Source: Mucilaginibacter sp. KACC 22063 (GTDB lineage Bacteria; Bacteroidota; Bacteroidia; Sphingobacteriales; Sphingobacteriaceae). Taken from it: a DNA stretch of 64,000 bases. Under the pieces are notes generated by a model. It saw nothing but the letters and a program-made list of their open reading frames with translations, was not told where the DNA came from and ran no database searches. This document shows, in pieces, positions 8,205 to 16,621 of this stretch (positions are counted from its first letter, which is position 1; every line of letters starts with the position of its first letter). The stretch spans positions 496,001 to 560,000 of the forward strand of contig NZ_CP117877.1 of the NCBI RefSeq assembly GCF_028736115.1, read 5' to 3'. Made by a program: the position numbers and the translations under genes.

Positions 8205-8654
8205 TCGGTTGCAACCCCGATACGCAGTTACACGGCTGCGGTGTTATACCGCTATACGGTTGCTTTGATCGCTTGATACGGTGCGCTGCTGTTGACCTGT
8301 TGTGGTGTTCGCCTGCTCTGTTGCTGTACGGTTATGCTGTTGGCTTGTGCTATCGTTCAACTGCGCGGCAGTTATATGGCTCGCCGGTTCTGCGGTTACC
8401 TGATTAGGGTGTTTTACTGATCTTTTGAAATCGGGTTAGCTTGTTCAATAGTTCGGCTGTTTTTTGTTCGATAGTTCGCTTGTTATTTTGATGTTGAGCT
8501 ACAATGGTCGCCTGTTCGGTTGATGAATTGTTGGATTGTTCAGCGGTTACAGCGTTACCCTGGTCTATGGCTGCTTTGTTAGCATGCTTCGCCGATAGCC
8601 TTTTACTGGGCTCGCTTGTGCTGCTGTTACCCGGATCACCGGCTATCCTGTTCT
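8205..8654. other. G/T-skewed spacer between mobA and relaxase, with antisense open frames
   Basis: The plus strand is strongly rich in G and T. Nested palindromes occur at 8238-8260 (GCGGT gttat ACCGC, overlapping ACCG ctata CGGT). The minus strand has an open frame from 8652 to a TAA at 8406-8404, encoding a Q/N/T/E-rich chain (for example STEQATIVAQHQNNKRTIEQ). One base shift later another frame continues in the same style (ATEQANTTTGQQQRTV) to a stop at 8246-8244. Neither has an ATG. The plus-strand frame here is cysteine-rich and unlike protein. The stretch may be a decayed antisense gene or part of the transfer origin. Confidence 0.4.
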
Positions 8655-9761
8655 ATGATCGTTAAAATATTCCGTGCGAGCGCCTCCTTTAAAGCCGTCA
8701 CCTATAACTTTGATAAGATCGCCAAAGGACAGGCCACCCTGATGAAGGTATCCGGTTTCGGCGCATTGCGGCAGCTGAACGAGGTGCGGCCGGAAGATTA
8801 CCGGAATTACCTGGAAGCACAATCGGCCCTGAACCGAAATGTCCGGCTACCGCAATTTCACGCCATGATTTCCGCGCCAGACGACACTTTTGATAAGGAC
8901 AAACTAGCGAAACTCGCCGGTCAATGGCTTGACAAGATGGGATACCGGGATCAGCCTTACATCCTGATCCACCACCGGGATACCGATCAGTCGCATGTTC
9001 ATATGGTCAGCTCGCGCGTCAGCCGTAAAGGCAAAAAGATAGACAGCGCATTTGAACACCGTCGCGCCATAGCCGGGCTTAACCAGCTCCTCCAAAAGGA
9101 CGAAGCGCACCAGGCACAGTTAGATGCCGCTAAAGCTTTGCAATACCAGTGCGCTACCAAAGCGCAGGTGTTGTTGTTACTCGAGGAAATGGGTTATGGT
9201 ATCCGGGAAAAAGACGACCAGCTTTTGCTCCATAAATTCGGCCGCCGGCTATTTGCGATTAGCGGCCAGCGCATGGACGAAAGTATCGCGTACCATAGGC
9301 CCGATAAACAACACGCTGTACAATTAAAAGCGATCTTTCGTAAATACCAGGCCGTTTATAACGCGGTTCCCGAACGCACGACCGTGAATCTTTCAGGGGG
9401 CAGAACCTCACCGGGCAACGCCTACCGCTCTGACCTTGGTGACTTTCTCAAGGGAAAATTCGGTATCGATCTGATCTTTCACGCTTCAGGCGACAAGCCG
9501 CCTTATGGTTATACCATCATTGATCACACGCAGCAGCGGGTGTTTAAAGGCAGCGAGGTACTCAAACTCTCCGAACTGATTGGCCCCGCATTCGGTGCGG
9601 TCTCAGCAGTAAAAGAAAACGTGGAAGGGCCGCGGTACAGACCTCCGACTCCTTCACAACCGATTTATTTCCGGCCCTACCTGGCGAACGATGTGGACGA
9701 TCAGCAAATCAACGGGCCCCGCCGGCGCAGGCAGAAGAAGGCGCGCACCAACACCCGTTAA
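8655..9761 (+). CDS. relaxase (MobB-like, MOBP-type)
   Basis: A 368-residue relaxase/mobilisation nuclease. It nicks oriT and stays covalently attached to the transferred strand. The signature metal-binding motif III, HHRDTDQSHVHM, lies at residues 106-117, with His114 and His116 as likely ligands. A conserved HAMISAP precedes it near residue 70. A nucleophilic Tyr in motif I is probably the one in VTYNFDK near residue 17. ATG at 8655 is chosen because MIVKIFRAS is the usual start; the open frame extends 13 codons further upstream without homology. The basic C-terminus (RRRRQKKARTNTR) fits DNA binding. Confidence 0.85.
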   Translation: MIVKIFRASASFKAVTYNFDKIAKGQATLMKVSGFGALRQLNEVRPEDYRNYLEAQSALNRNVRLPQFHAMISAPDDTFDKDKLAKLAGQWLDKMGYRDQPYILIHHRDTDQSHVHMVSSRVSRKGKKIDSAFEHRRAIAGLNQLLQKDEAHQAQLDAAKALQYQCATKAQVLLLLEEMGYGIREKDDQLLLHKFGRRLFAISGQRMDESIAYHRPDKQHAVQLKAIFRKYQAVYNAVPERTTVNLSGGRTSPGNAYRSDLGDFLKGKFGIDLIFHASGDKPPYGYTIIDHTQQRVFKGSEVLKLSELIGPAFGAVSAVKENVEGPRYRPPTPSQPIYFRPYLANDVDDQQINGPRRRRQKKARTNTR

Positions 9762-9829
9762 CTGGGCATGGCGATTTCTTAACTATGCTTTCAGGTAACA
9801 TACCGCGAAAATTTTAAAACCAAAATTTC

Positions 9830-10474
9830 ATGAACATTCTTATCGGCAACCAAAAAGGCGGATGCGGAAAGAGCACCGTCGCGCTTTTACTCGCCAACTA
9901 CCTGACCATGGTGAAACACCAGAAGGCAACGCTCATTGATATGGATTACCAGCAGTCTATTGCCCAAAAGTTTGAAAAGGCAAAGGTCCTGGAAAACAAG
10001 CCGCCCTATGATGTCGTCGCCGCACAACTGGCGCATTACCCGGTATTGCAGAGCGCGATCATGCAATCGCCTGACGAAGTAGTGATGATCGACCTGCCCG
10101 GCAAGCTGGACGACGATGGGTTATTGCCGATCTTCGGTTCGGCAGATCTCCTGATCTGCCCATTTTCCTATGACGAGTTCAGCTTTGACTCCACCGTGCT
10201 CTTCGCTATCGTACTGCGCAAGATCAACCCCGGGATACCGATCATCTTTATCCCGAACCGGGTAAAAGCAAACGTTCGCTACGAAACGATGCAGGAAGTG
10301 AACAAGCAGTTGTCAAAACTGGGCACCATGGCCGCTATTATCCCGGACAGGATCGACTTTCAAAGGGTAACCACTTTCATGACCCCCTTGCCCGTTATAC
10401 CGATCGTTATCCCCGTGTTCGACCAGGTCTATGCGGTCGTTGCGGAAATATCAGGGGTAAACATCAAGACGTAA
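9830..10474 (+). CDS. traA: ParA/MinD-type ATPase (TraA-like), head of tra operon
   Basis: A 214-residue protein starting with the deviant Walker A KGGCGKSTVALLL (residues 9-21). A Walker B-like VVMIDLPG lies at about 83-90, and a switch-type DMDYQQS near residue 44. ParA-family ATPases head the tra operons of CTnDOT-like elements, where TraA is thought to act in element maintenance or positioning of the transfer apparatus; that role is inference. It begins 68 bases after the relaxase gene and is followed 4 bases later by the next gene, so co-transcription is likely. Confidence 0.8.
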   Translation: MNILIGNQKGGCGKSTVALLLANYLTMVKHQKATLIDMDYQQSIAQKFEKAKVLENKPPYDVVAAQLAHYPVLQSAIMQSPDEVVMIDLPGKLDDDGLLPIFGSADLLICPFSYDEFSFDSTVLFAIVLRKINPGIPIIFIPNRVKANVRYETMQEVNKQLSKLGTMAAIIPDRIDFQRVTTFMTPLPVIPIVIPVFDQVYAVVAEISGVNIKT

Positions 10475-10478
10475 TATC

Positions 10479-10814
10479 ATGACAAAGATTACCTCACTCG
10501 CAGATGAAATACGCAACCGTATCGCTCAGCCGCCGCCGGAAACACAGGAACAACCCCAAACGCCAAAGGTTAAAAAACTTAAAGCTGAAGAAGCGAAGCT
10601 GTTACAGTTGATCCGTGCCTATGACAACTCCAATCATAAGAGCCTCGTCCACGTCAGGTTCGATGAAAAAACGGTGCAGACGCTGAACCACTTTAAGATG
10701 GCGACAGGTGTCGATGTCACCCGCCTGGTGGCCTTTGCCGTCAAACAGCTATTCGAGGGAAACCCCGAACTCAAAGCGATCATTAAACAATTTATTCAAA
10801 ACATGACCCTATGA
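10479..10814 (+). CDS. small ICE protein with C-terminal ribbon-helix-helix-like region
   Basis: A 111-residue protein. Residues 1-45 are polar and proline/lysine-rich. Residues 60-100 read as a DNA-binding-type domain (SLVHVRFDEKTVQTL, then DVTRLVAFAVKQLF) like the ribbon-helix-helix of DUF3408-type proteins in Bacteroidota conjugative transposons. It probably partners with the ParA ATPase just upstream, as ParB-like adaptors do (inference). Its stop overlaps the start of the following gene by 4 bases. Confidence 0.6.
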   Translation: MTKITSLADEIRNRIAQPPPETQEQPQTPKVKKLKAEEAKLLQLIRAYDNSNHKSLVHVRFDEKTVQTLNHFKMATGVDVTRLVAFAVKQLFEGNPELKAIIKQFIQNMTL

Positions 10815-11119
10815 CCTGGATCAAATTCATTTCCTGGTTAACCGGACTTTATGCGTGCTATTATGTGCTCAATATCGCCTGGGACCTGCTTCGCGGAACA
10901 AAGACCGCCGAAATAGAAACGGGGCCGGAACTGCATTTTGAGGAAACCGTAACACCACGGCAAGTCGCACCGGCAGCACCCGAGGACAAAAGTACGGCAA
11001 CGCCAAAGAAATCCACTACAGAGGTTGCAGCCTCAGCTTACGGCGGCGTACCTGTTAAAGACCTCTTTCAGCTGGCCAGATTAGAGCTGATAGCCTACAA
11101 CCAGTCGGTTACTTTTTAA
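10811..11119 (+). CDS. unknown tra-operon membrane protein (TraD position)
   Basis: A 102-residue protein. One membrane segment (about residues 5-27) is followed by a threonine/proline/alanine-rich stretch (about 33-75) and a short conserved-looking end (VPVKDLFQLARLELIAYNQ). I do not recognise a family. It overlaps the gene before it by ATGA and abuts the DUF4134 gene after it, so it is part of the same transcript. It is presumably an inner-membrane accessory of the transfer channel. Confidence 0.55.
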   Translation: MTWIKFISWLTGLYACYYVLNIAWDLLRGTKTAEIETGPELHFEETVTPRQVAPAAPEDKSTATPKKSTTEVAASAYGGVPVKDLFQLARLELIAYNQSVTF

Positions 11120-11407
11120 ATGAAAAAACTGCTGGCATTTGTCCTGCTTTTACCGGCAGCTGCTTTTGCCCAACCCGGTATTACCGAAATGCAGGAGGCC
11201 CGTTCGGACCTCACACAATCGTTCTTTTCGGCGCGTGATCTTTCGCTCGTCGTGGCCGCCATCCTGGGCATCATTGGTGCAGTGCGTATCTACCACAACC
11301 TACAGATGGGCCGCGAGCGCTTCACAGCCGAAGTGACCGCCTGGTTCTTTTCCGCCTTGTTTATGGTTTTACTCGGCGCGTTTCTCCAGGCGGTTTTCGG
11401 TATCTAA
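11120..11407 (+). CDS. TraE-like protein (DUF4134), copy 1
   Basis: A 95-residue protein with a signal peptide (MKKLLAFVLLLPAAAFAQ) and two membrane segments (about residues 40-58 and 72-93). The pattern DLSLVVAAILGIIGAVRIY, then W..S.L.MVLLGAFLQAVFG, is that of DUF4134/TraE, the VirB2-like small membrane subunit of Bacteroidota conjugation systems. A second DUF4134 gene follows at 11481 after a 73-base gap. This copy is the more divergent of the two. Confidence 0.7.
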   Translation: MKKLLAFVLLLPAAAFAQPGITEMQEARSDLTQSFFSARDLSLVVAAILGIIGAVRIYHNLQMGRERFTAEVTAWFFSALFMVLLGAFLQAVFGI

Positions 11408-11480
11408 AACCAGCCATTTTTCCATGTCAGCCGCACGATCGCTTTAAGCCGGCTTCAAAAAACTCTTTTATGCTTTTTTC

Positions 11481-11789
11481 ATGCTTAAAAACATCCAGCG
11501 CAAGCTGGCCTGGGTACTGGCGCTTATCGTCAGCCCTATTTTCGTATTTGCCCAAAGCGGCGTTAACGGGTTAACTACCGCAACATCCACATTGAAAACC
11601 TATATCGACCCGGTAACCGATATTACATTGGTTATCGGTGGTATCGTCGGCATCGTCGGCGGTATTCGTGTCTACTCGAAGTGGAATTCAGGGGATCAGG
11701 ATATCAACAAGGAATTGATGGGTTGGGGTGGTTCCTGTTTATTTCTCGTTCTCTCGTCGCTGATCATCAAAGCCTTTTTCGGTTTATGA
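11481..11789 (+). CDS. traE: TraE (DUF4134), copy 2
   Basis: A 102-residue protein with a signal peptide (cleavage after VFAQ), followed by a hydrophobic hairpin (ITLVIGGIVGIVGGIRVY, then GSCLFLVLSSLIIKAFFG). The motif IRVYSKWNSGDQDINKELMGW is characteristic of TraE. It is the probable VirB2-like pilin or channel subunit. Its stop TGA overlaps the start of traF as ATGA (11786-11789), which indicates translational coupling. Confidence 0.85.
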   Translation: MLKNIQRKLAWVLALIVSPIFVFAQSGVNGLTTATSTLKTYIDPVTDITLVIGGIVGIVGGIRVYSKWNSGDQDINKELMGWGGSCLFLVLSSLIIKAFFGL

Positions 11790-12079
11790 CGGCGCGAAAA
11801 TTCGCTGTATATAAGGGGCTCCAGCGGCCCCTTATTTATAAGGGCTTTCGCGGAAAATTCATCTATTGGGGCATCGGCGCAGTGCTCTCGGGCCTTGTCC
11901 TGGGTTCAGTGACCATGGCCGTGATCAATATGTGGCTGGGCATGGTAGTCCTGATCGGCTGTATCGTGGGCGGCCTGCTTTACATCGCTTCGCGGCAAAA
12001 AAAAGGCCTCCATAACAAAACCCGGCATAACGGGATCTACATCGTTACCCCTTTTATTTATGAACACCCGGAAGTTTGA
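11786..12079 (+). CDS. traF: TraF (DUF4133)
   Basis: A 97-residue VirB3-like inner-membrane protein. Seen: YKGLQRPLIYKGFRGKFIYW, two adjacent membrane segments (about residues 28-65), and a tail with ASRQKKGLHNKTRHNGIY, which is the DUF4133 signature. VirB3-like proteins dock the VirB4 ATPase to the membrane. ATG at 11786 was chosen because it overlaps the traE stop and family proteins begin near YKGLQRP. The gene overlaps traG by 20 bases. Confidence 0.85.
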   Translation: MTARKFAVYKGLQRPLIYKGFRGKFIYWGIGAVLSGLVLGSVTMAVINMWLGMVVLIGCIVGGLLYIASRQKKGLHNKTRHNGIYIVTPFIYEHPEV

Positions 12080-14513
12080 CACGCCCTATATCGGCGTTGA
12101 CGCCGGTGACGATTTCGATATCTTATACGGCTCTAGCGGTGAATTCTCCGTAGTCATCGCCATGAAAAACCCAGTCGTGCAGTATTCGGCCGCCGCCGCG
12201 GATTACGACGAATTTCAGAACCTGCTCACCGGCATCATAAAAATACTCGGCGACGGTCACCTGCTTCAGAAACAGGATATCCTGCACAAGACACCCTTCG
12301 ATCTTCCGCCAGCACCGGAATACCTGCAGCAAAAATTCAATGCCCATTTTAAGGGCCGGGCAGCCCTGCGGATCGATACTTACCTGACCATCACCCGGCA
12401 GGTGAAAAAAGGCAGATTTTATGTTTACGACCCCAAACAGCTGCGTGACTTCCGGACCGCCGTACATAAGGTAACCGACGTCCTGAAAGCTGCCAAATGC
12501 GCGCCCGCTATATTATCCGAAAAGCAGATCACCGAACTGGTCCGGCGGATACTGGCCATGCGCTTCGGAAAGGGTTCGTTCGCCCTGAACAATTTCAAGC
12601 CGAATGATACCGAGATCCGCATGGGCGGCCGCTCGGTACGCTGCATTCCCCTGGTGAACAGTGATAACGTGGATATGCCCGGAGAACTGGGAACCTTTAC
12701 CGAACTGAATGAGAACGAAGCCGTACGCGGCTTTCCCGTGGACATGTTATCCTTTTTGTATCAGGTACCGGCTTTCGAGGCCATCGTTTATAACCAGGTC
12801 ATCGAGATACCGGCACAGCAGGCCACCCTGAATAAACTGGAGGTCAAGCGCAAACGCCATTCCGGGATTCCTGATCCGGCCAACGGGCTGTGTGTGGAAG
12901 ATATCGATCTGCTGCTGAAAGACGTTGCCCGCAATAATCAGCTGCTTGTCAATGTGCATTACAGCATCATCATTGCGGCCCCGGCCGCTGATATTCAAAA
13001 ATCGGTCAATTATGTGGAAAGCGCCTTGTTTCAGCTCGGCATTATTCCTAATCAGAACGCCTACAACCAGCTGGAACTCTTCCGCGCGGCCATGCCGGGA
13101 AACGGGCTCGAATTGAAGAATTATGATTGGTTCCTGACCACCAGCGATGCGGCGCTCTGCCTGTTCTTTAAGGAGCGGCCCATGGATGACGAACCATCAT
13201 CGTTCCGCATCCGCCTGACTGACCGGCAGGGAATCCCCGTGGCCATTGACCCGGCTGACCTGCCCATGCGTACCGGGCGGATCAACAACAGGAACAAGTT
13301 TGTTTTAGGCCCAAGCGGTTCCGGCAAATCGTTCTTTATGAACTCCTTAGTGGAGCAATACCTGTTATTTAACATGGACGTCGTGATCGTGGATGTCGGG
13401 CATTCCTATTCCGGATTATGTGCCTATTACGGCGGAAAATACATTACCTGGTCGGATGAGCGGCCTATTACCATGAACCCCTTCCTCATTACCGAAGATG
13501 AGTATAGCCTGGAAAAAAAGGATAACCTCGTTACCCTGATCGCCTTACTCTGGAAGGGTGCCGGTGGTTCCGTTTCGACCATCGAACGGGACGTGCTGAC
13601 AGCTACGGTAAGCGCCTATTATGCCGCTGCTTTCGCCGAAGGCTCGGACATCGGACTCTCGTTCAATGCCTTCTATGATTTTGCGCTGAAAAAGGTACCC
13701 GCGATCAAGACCGAGGAACGGATTCCCTTCGATCTGGACGAGTTTCGTTACGTACTCAAAAAATTCTATGTCGGGGGCGAATATGATAGCATCCTCAATG
13801 AAGCAGGTGACCAGTCACTGTTGAATGAACGGTTTGTCGTCTACGAAATTGACGCCTTACAGGATAATCTCGTATTGCTGCCCATCGTCACGCTCATCAT
13901 CATGGATGTGTTCATTCAAAAGATGCGCAACCGTAAAAACCAGCGAAAGGCGCTGATTCTGGAAGAGGCTTGGCGCGCATTGATGTCACCGATCATGAGT
14001 ACTTTTTTATTGTACCTAAACAAAACGGTGCGCAAGTTCTGGGGCGAAGTGATCGAGGTAACGCAGGAGCTTTCCGATATCATCAGTAATCCGGTGGTCA
14101 AAGACAGTATCATCAACAACTCGGATACCGTAATCCTCCTTGATCAGCGAAAATTCCGGGATAACTATGGCGAGATTGCCAAAGTACTCTCTATCTCAGC
14201 GACCGAACAGCGCAAGATCTTTACGATTAATCAACTGGATAACCGCGACGGCCGCGCCCGCTTTAACGAGGTCTACATCCGCCGTGGTTCCACCGGCGAG
14301 GTCTACGGCGTTGAGGTGAGCCGCCACCAGTATTACGTATACACTACTGAAAAGCCGGAAAAGAATGCTGTACAGGTTTATGTGCAGTACTACGGCACTT
14401 ATCCGCTGGCGCTGGATGCTTTTCTCACAGATATGGAACGCAGCGGACTCCCCGCAGGTGATTTTATTCAGCAGATCAACCGGCATAACAAACCTTTAAT
14501 CCTATCAAAATGA
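12060..14513 (+). CDS. traG: TraG, VirB4-type conjugation ATPase
   Basis: An 817-residue hexameric ATPase that powers assembly of the type IV secretion channel. The N-terminal DUF3875-type region contains DFDILYGSSGEFSVV. The P-loop LGPSGSGKSFF lies at about residues 417-427, and the Walker B ALILEEAWRALM at about 631-642. C-terminal motifs include TQELSDIISNPVVKDSIINN and LLDQRKF. The length is normal for the family (about 800-830). It overlaps traF upstream, and its last codons overlap the ATG of the next gene (ATGA, 14510-14513). Confidence 0.92.
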   Translation: MNTRKFDTPYIGVDAGDDFDILYGSSGEFSVVIAMKNPVVQYSAAAADYDEFQNLLTGIIKILGDGHLLQKQDILHKTPFDLPPAPEYLQQKFNAHFKGRAALRIDTYLTITRQVKKGRFYVYDPKQLRDFRTAVHKVTDVLKAAKCAPAILSEKQITELVRRILAMRFGKGSFALNNFKPNDTEIRMGGRSVRCIPLVNSDNVDMPGELGTFTELNENEAVRGFPVDMLSFLYQVPAFEAIVYNQVIEIPAQQATLNKLEVKRKRHSGIPDPANGLCVEDIDLLLKDVARNNQLLVNVHYSIIIAAPAADIQKSVNYVESALFQLGIIPNQNAYNQLELFRAAMPGNGLELKNYDWFLTTSDAALCLFFKERPMDDEPSSFRIRLTDRQGIPVAIDPADLPMRTGRINNRNKFVLGPSGSGKSFFMNSLVEQYLLFNMDVVIVDVGHSYSGLCAYYGGKYITWSDERPITMNPFLITEDEYSLEKKDNLVTLIALLWKGAGGSVSTIERDVLTATVSAYYAAAFAEGSDIGLSFNAFYDFALKKVPAIKTEERIPFDLDEFRYVLKKFYVGGEYDSILNEAGDQSLLNERFVVYEIDALQDNLVLLPIVTLIIMDVFIQKMRNRKNQRKALILEEAWRALMSPIMSTFLLYLNKTVRKFWGEVIEVTQELSDIISNPVVKDSIINNSDTVILLDQRKFRDNYGEIAKVLSISATEQRKIFTINQLDNRDGRARFNEVYIRRGSTGEVYGVEVSRHQYYVYTTEKPEKNAVQVYVQYYGTYPLALDAFLTDMERSGLPAGDFIQQINRHNKPLILSK

Positions 14514-15175
14514 AAACCTTCCTGATTCTAATAGCCGGCCTGCTGCTGTCCGCAGCCTTGCAGGCCCAGGAACTTGTCGTCGACCCGGTCACTTCGGGCG
14601 CCATGCTGGCCAACAGCGCCGTGATCAACAGCCAGCTGAATACGACCAACAATAAATTAACGGCGATACAGACAGCGCAGCTTGCCGTAACCGGTCAGCT
14701 CACGATCGTCAATAATTTGCAGAACAAAATATATACAGGTTTATCCGAGGTAGCCTCCGTGATTAATAACCTGTATTCGGTCAAGGATATCGCCGAAACC
14801 GGTTCGGACATCGTCACCGATGTGCAGAAAGCGGTTCAGACTGCCCGAGGTAACCCGGTGTTGCTGCTGTTTGCACAACAAGGCGCCCAGGATTTCGAAA
14901 AACGGGCGGTCGCCCTCGCAACGGATGTTTCTGCTTTTGTTTTGAAAGGCGGCAGCGACAACCTCATGGACAGTTCCGAGCGCAGCAAACTGCTCAATCA
15001 TATTGTCACCGAAATGCATGTCCTGCGCGGACTGGCCTACGGAATGCAGCGGGCGATGTACTGGGCCCAGTTGCGGAGCATCTGGGCTTCGCTAAATCCT
15101 TGGGCAACCTGGCAGAACGAAGATATACGTATAGCGAATTCAGTAGTCAGTGAGGCCAAATACCTTCACAGGTAA
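14510..15175 (+). CDS. tra-operon periplasmic protein, paralogue 1 of 3
   Basis: A 221-residue protein with a signal peptide ending LQAQ. Residues 25-100 look like an amphipathic helical or coiled region (NNKLTAIQTAQLAVTGQ). The C-terminal half has a pattern shared with the genes at 15288 and 15956: RAVALATDVSAFVLKGG, a D.S.R..LL..IV spacer, LRGLAYGMQRAMYWA, LNPW, and a final EAKYLHR. It lies between traG and traJ, where CTnDOT has traH/traI, so a VirB5-like role in pilus or channel assembly is plausible. The family name is not certain. Confidence 0.65.
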   Translation: MKTFLILIAGLLLSAALQAQELVVDPVTSGAMLANSAVINSQLNTTNNKLTAIQTAQLAVTGQLTIVNNLQNKIYTGLSEVASVINNLYSVKDIAETGSDIVTDVQKAVQTARGNPVLLLFAQQGAQDFEKRAVALATDVSAFVLKGGSDNLMDSSERSKLLNHIVTEMHVLRGLAYGMQRAMYWAQLRSIWASLNPWATWQNEDIRIANSVVSEAKYLHR

Positions 15176-15287
15176 ATCTGCCGCTCTTCCGCTGCCCGAT
15201 TTGCCATGGCCAAAGCACGGATAACGCCAGTTCAGCTGGCAGGCCGGGCCTGTACGGCGACCATCCCGAATTTTAACCCTTAAATTT

Positions 15288-15959
15288 ATGATCAGTAAAC
15301 ATCTGCTCCTGACGCTTTTTGGACTCTTTTTAACCGCCTTTTCCTACGGGCAGGGTAAAGTGCTGGATATACCGGAGCTTCTGCAATTAGTTTCCTATTC
15401 TAAATCCGAGCATAGCCTGCAGACAGGCGCGCGGGACAAACAGGCCACCGTCACCTCGACCGAGACAGCCAATAAGACTCTCCTCGGTAAAATCAAAGAC
15501 ATGTACCGTACCCTACAAAACCGCTACTCCATATTAGGGACAGCGATCTCCGCGGCTAATATCGGTATCGAGGCGGAGCCCATGGTCAACAGCATTACCC
15601 GCTCACAGTCACAGCTCTACCAGCTGGCCCAAAAAAATCCCGCGATCATCGCTTTGGCCTACCAGACGGAAATAGATTTCGCCGAACATTCCGAAATGCT
15701 CATCCGCTATCTCGCCGGGCTGATCATTTCAATCGGGGATGTCAACCAGATGAAGGCTTCCGACCGAAAGCTCCTGTTTGATTACGTTATCACGGAACTG
15801 AGCAACATCGAGGATATGAGTAACCGCCTCGTCCGCAACGTACAATTTGGTACAGTAGCTTCCTTGCTGCACCACCTGAACCCCTTTGACGACTTCGTTT
15901 ACGAGGATCAGCACATGATCAGCAGCATTTTAAGCAATGCGAAATATTTAAAGCGATGA
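15288..15959 (+). CDS. tra-operon periplasmic protein, paralogue 2 of 3
   Basis: A 223-residue protein with a signal peptide ending SYGQ. It has the same plan as its neighbours: an N-terminal helical half and a C-terminal half with FAEHSEMLIRYLAGLI, a DRKLLFDYVITEL spacer, LNPFDDF and a terminal NAKYLKR. It is the most divergent copy and lacks the (W/F)WA motif near residue 185. A 112-base gap containing a small hairpin (GCCAG TTCAG CTGGC) separates it from copy 1. Its stop overlaps the start of copy 3 by ATGA. Confidence 0.6.
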   Translation: MISKHLLLTLFGLFLTAFSYGQGKVLDIPELLQLVSYSKSEHSLQTGARDKQATVTSTETANKTLLGKIKDMYRTLQNRYSILGTAISAANIGIEAEPMVNSITRSQSQLYQLAQKNPAIIALAYQTEIDFAEHSEMLIRYLAGLIISIGDVNQMKASDRKLLFDYVITELSNIEDMSNRLVRNVQFGTVASLLHHLNPFDDFVYEDQHMISSILSNAKYLKR

Positions 15960-16621
15960 AAAAGATAGGTTTGTTGCTTTTCTGCATATGCTTCCGGTTT
16001 GCTGCTCTTTCACAGGAAATGGTGATTGACGTTCAGCATTTGGTCGCCGTAGAAGAAAATCAGGCAGTGCGGATGGCGGCGGAAGGAACCCACCAGGACT
16101 ACCTTAAAAAGATCAACGATAACGTCAATACCGTGAATACCAATGTATCCTCCGTGGTGGCCGCTCAAACGCTGATCTATAATGCGCTGGCTAATGTGAA
16201 CTCGGCTTTGAAGGATGGCCTGATGGCCAGACAGATCAGCCGGACCACAGCGGATATCATTTATTATCTGAACGAGAGCCTGACCCTGGCTAAAGACGAC
16301 CCCTTGCTCTTGCTGGTCACGCTAAAAATTCAAAATGAATTCGGCCCGAGGGCAACGGCCATGGTCAGTGATATATCGGCCTTCATCCTCAAGTCCGATG
16401 GAAACGTACTGGCTGATTTCAACGGCCGCGACCAGCTACTCCGCAAGGTCGTCCAGCAACTTCAAATCCTGGACGGAATGGCCTATAGCACCTGGAAATC
16501 GATGTTTTGGGCCAGGGAGCGCGGCGTCCTTCGGACGCTGAACCCCTTTGACGCCTACATCAACAAGGATCGCGTCTTTGCGGCGCAGATCATTCAAAAC
16601 GCCAAATTCTTAAACAAATGA
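15956..16621 (+). CDS. tra-operon periplasmic protein, paralogue 3 of 3
   Basis: A 221-residue protein with a signal peptide ending ALSQ. Residues 50-75 are coiled-coil-like (INDNVNTVNTNVSSVVAAQT). The C-terminal signature closely matches copy 1: FGPRATAMVSDISAFILKSD, GRDQLLRKVVQQL, LDGMAYSTWKSMFWARER, LNPFDAY and NAKFLNK. It overlaps both neighbours by ATGA. Position and topology suggest a VirB5/TraI-like component of the transfer channel. Confidence 0.65.
   Translation: MKKIGLLLFCICFRFAALSQEMVIDVQHLVAVEENQAVRMAAEGTHQDYLKKINDNVNTVNTNVSSVVAAQTLIYNALANVNSALKDGLMARQISRTTADIIYYLNESLTLAKDDPLLLLVTLKIQNEFGPRATAMVSDISAFILKSDGNVLADFNGRDQLLRKVVQQLQILDGMAYSTWKSMFWARERGVLRTLNPFDAYINKDRVFAAQIIQNAKFLNK

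Noticed and set aside
8189..8407. Plus-strand 72-codon frame after mobA
   Set aside because: Composition is rich in Cys, Leu and Tyr without motifs, and it overlaps the mobA end. The antisense reading looks more protein-like.
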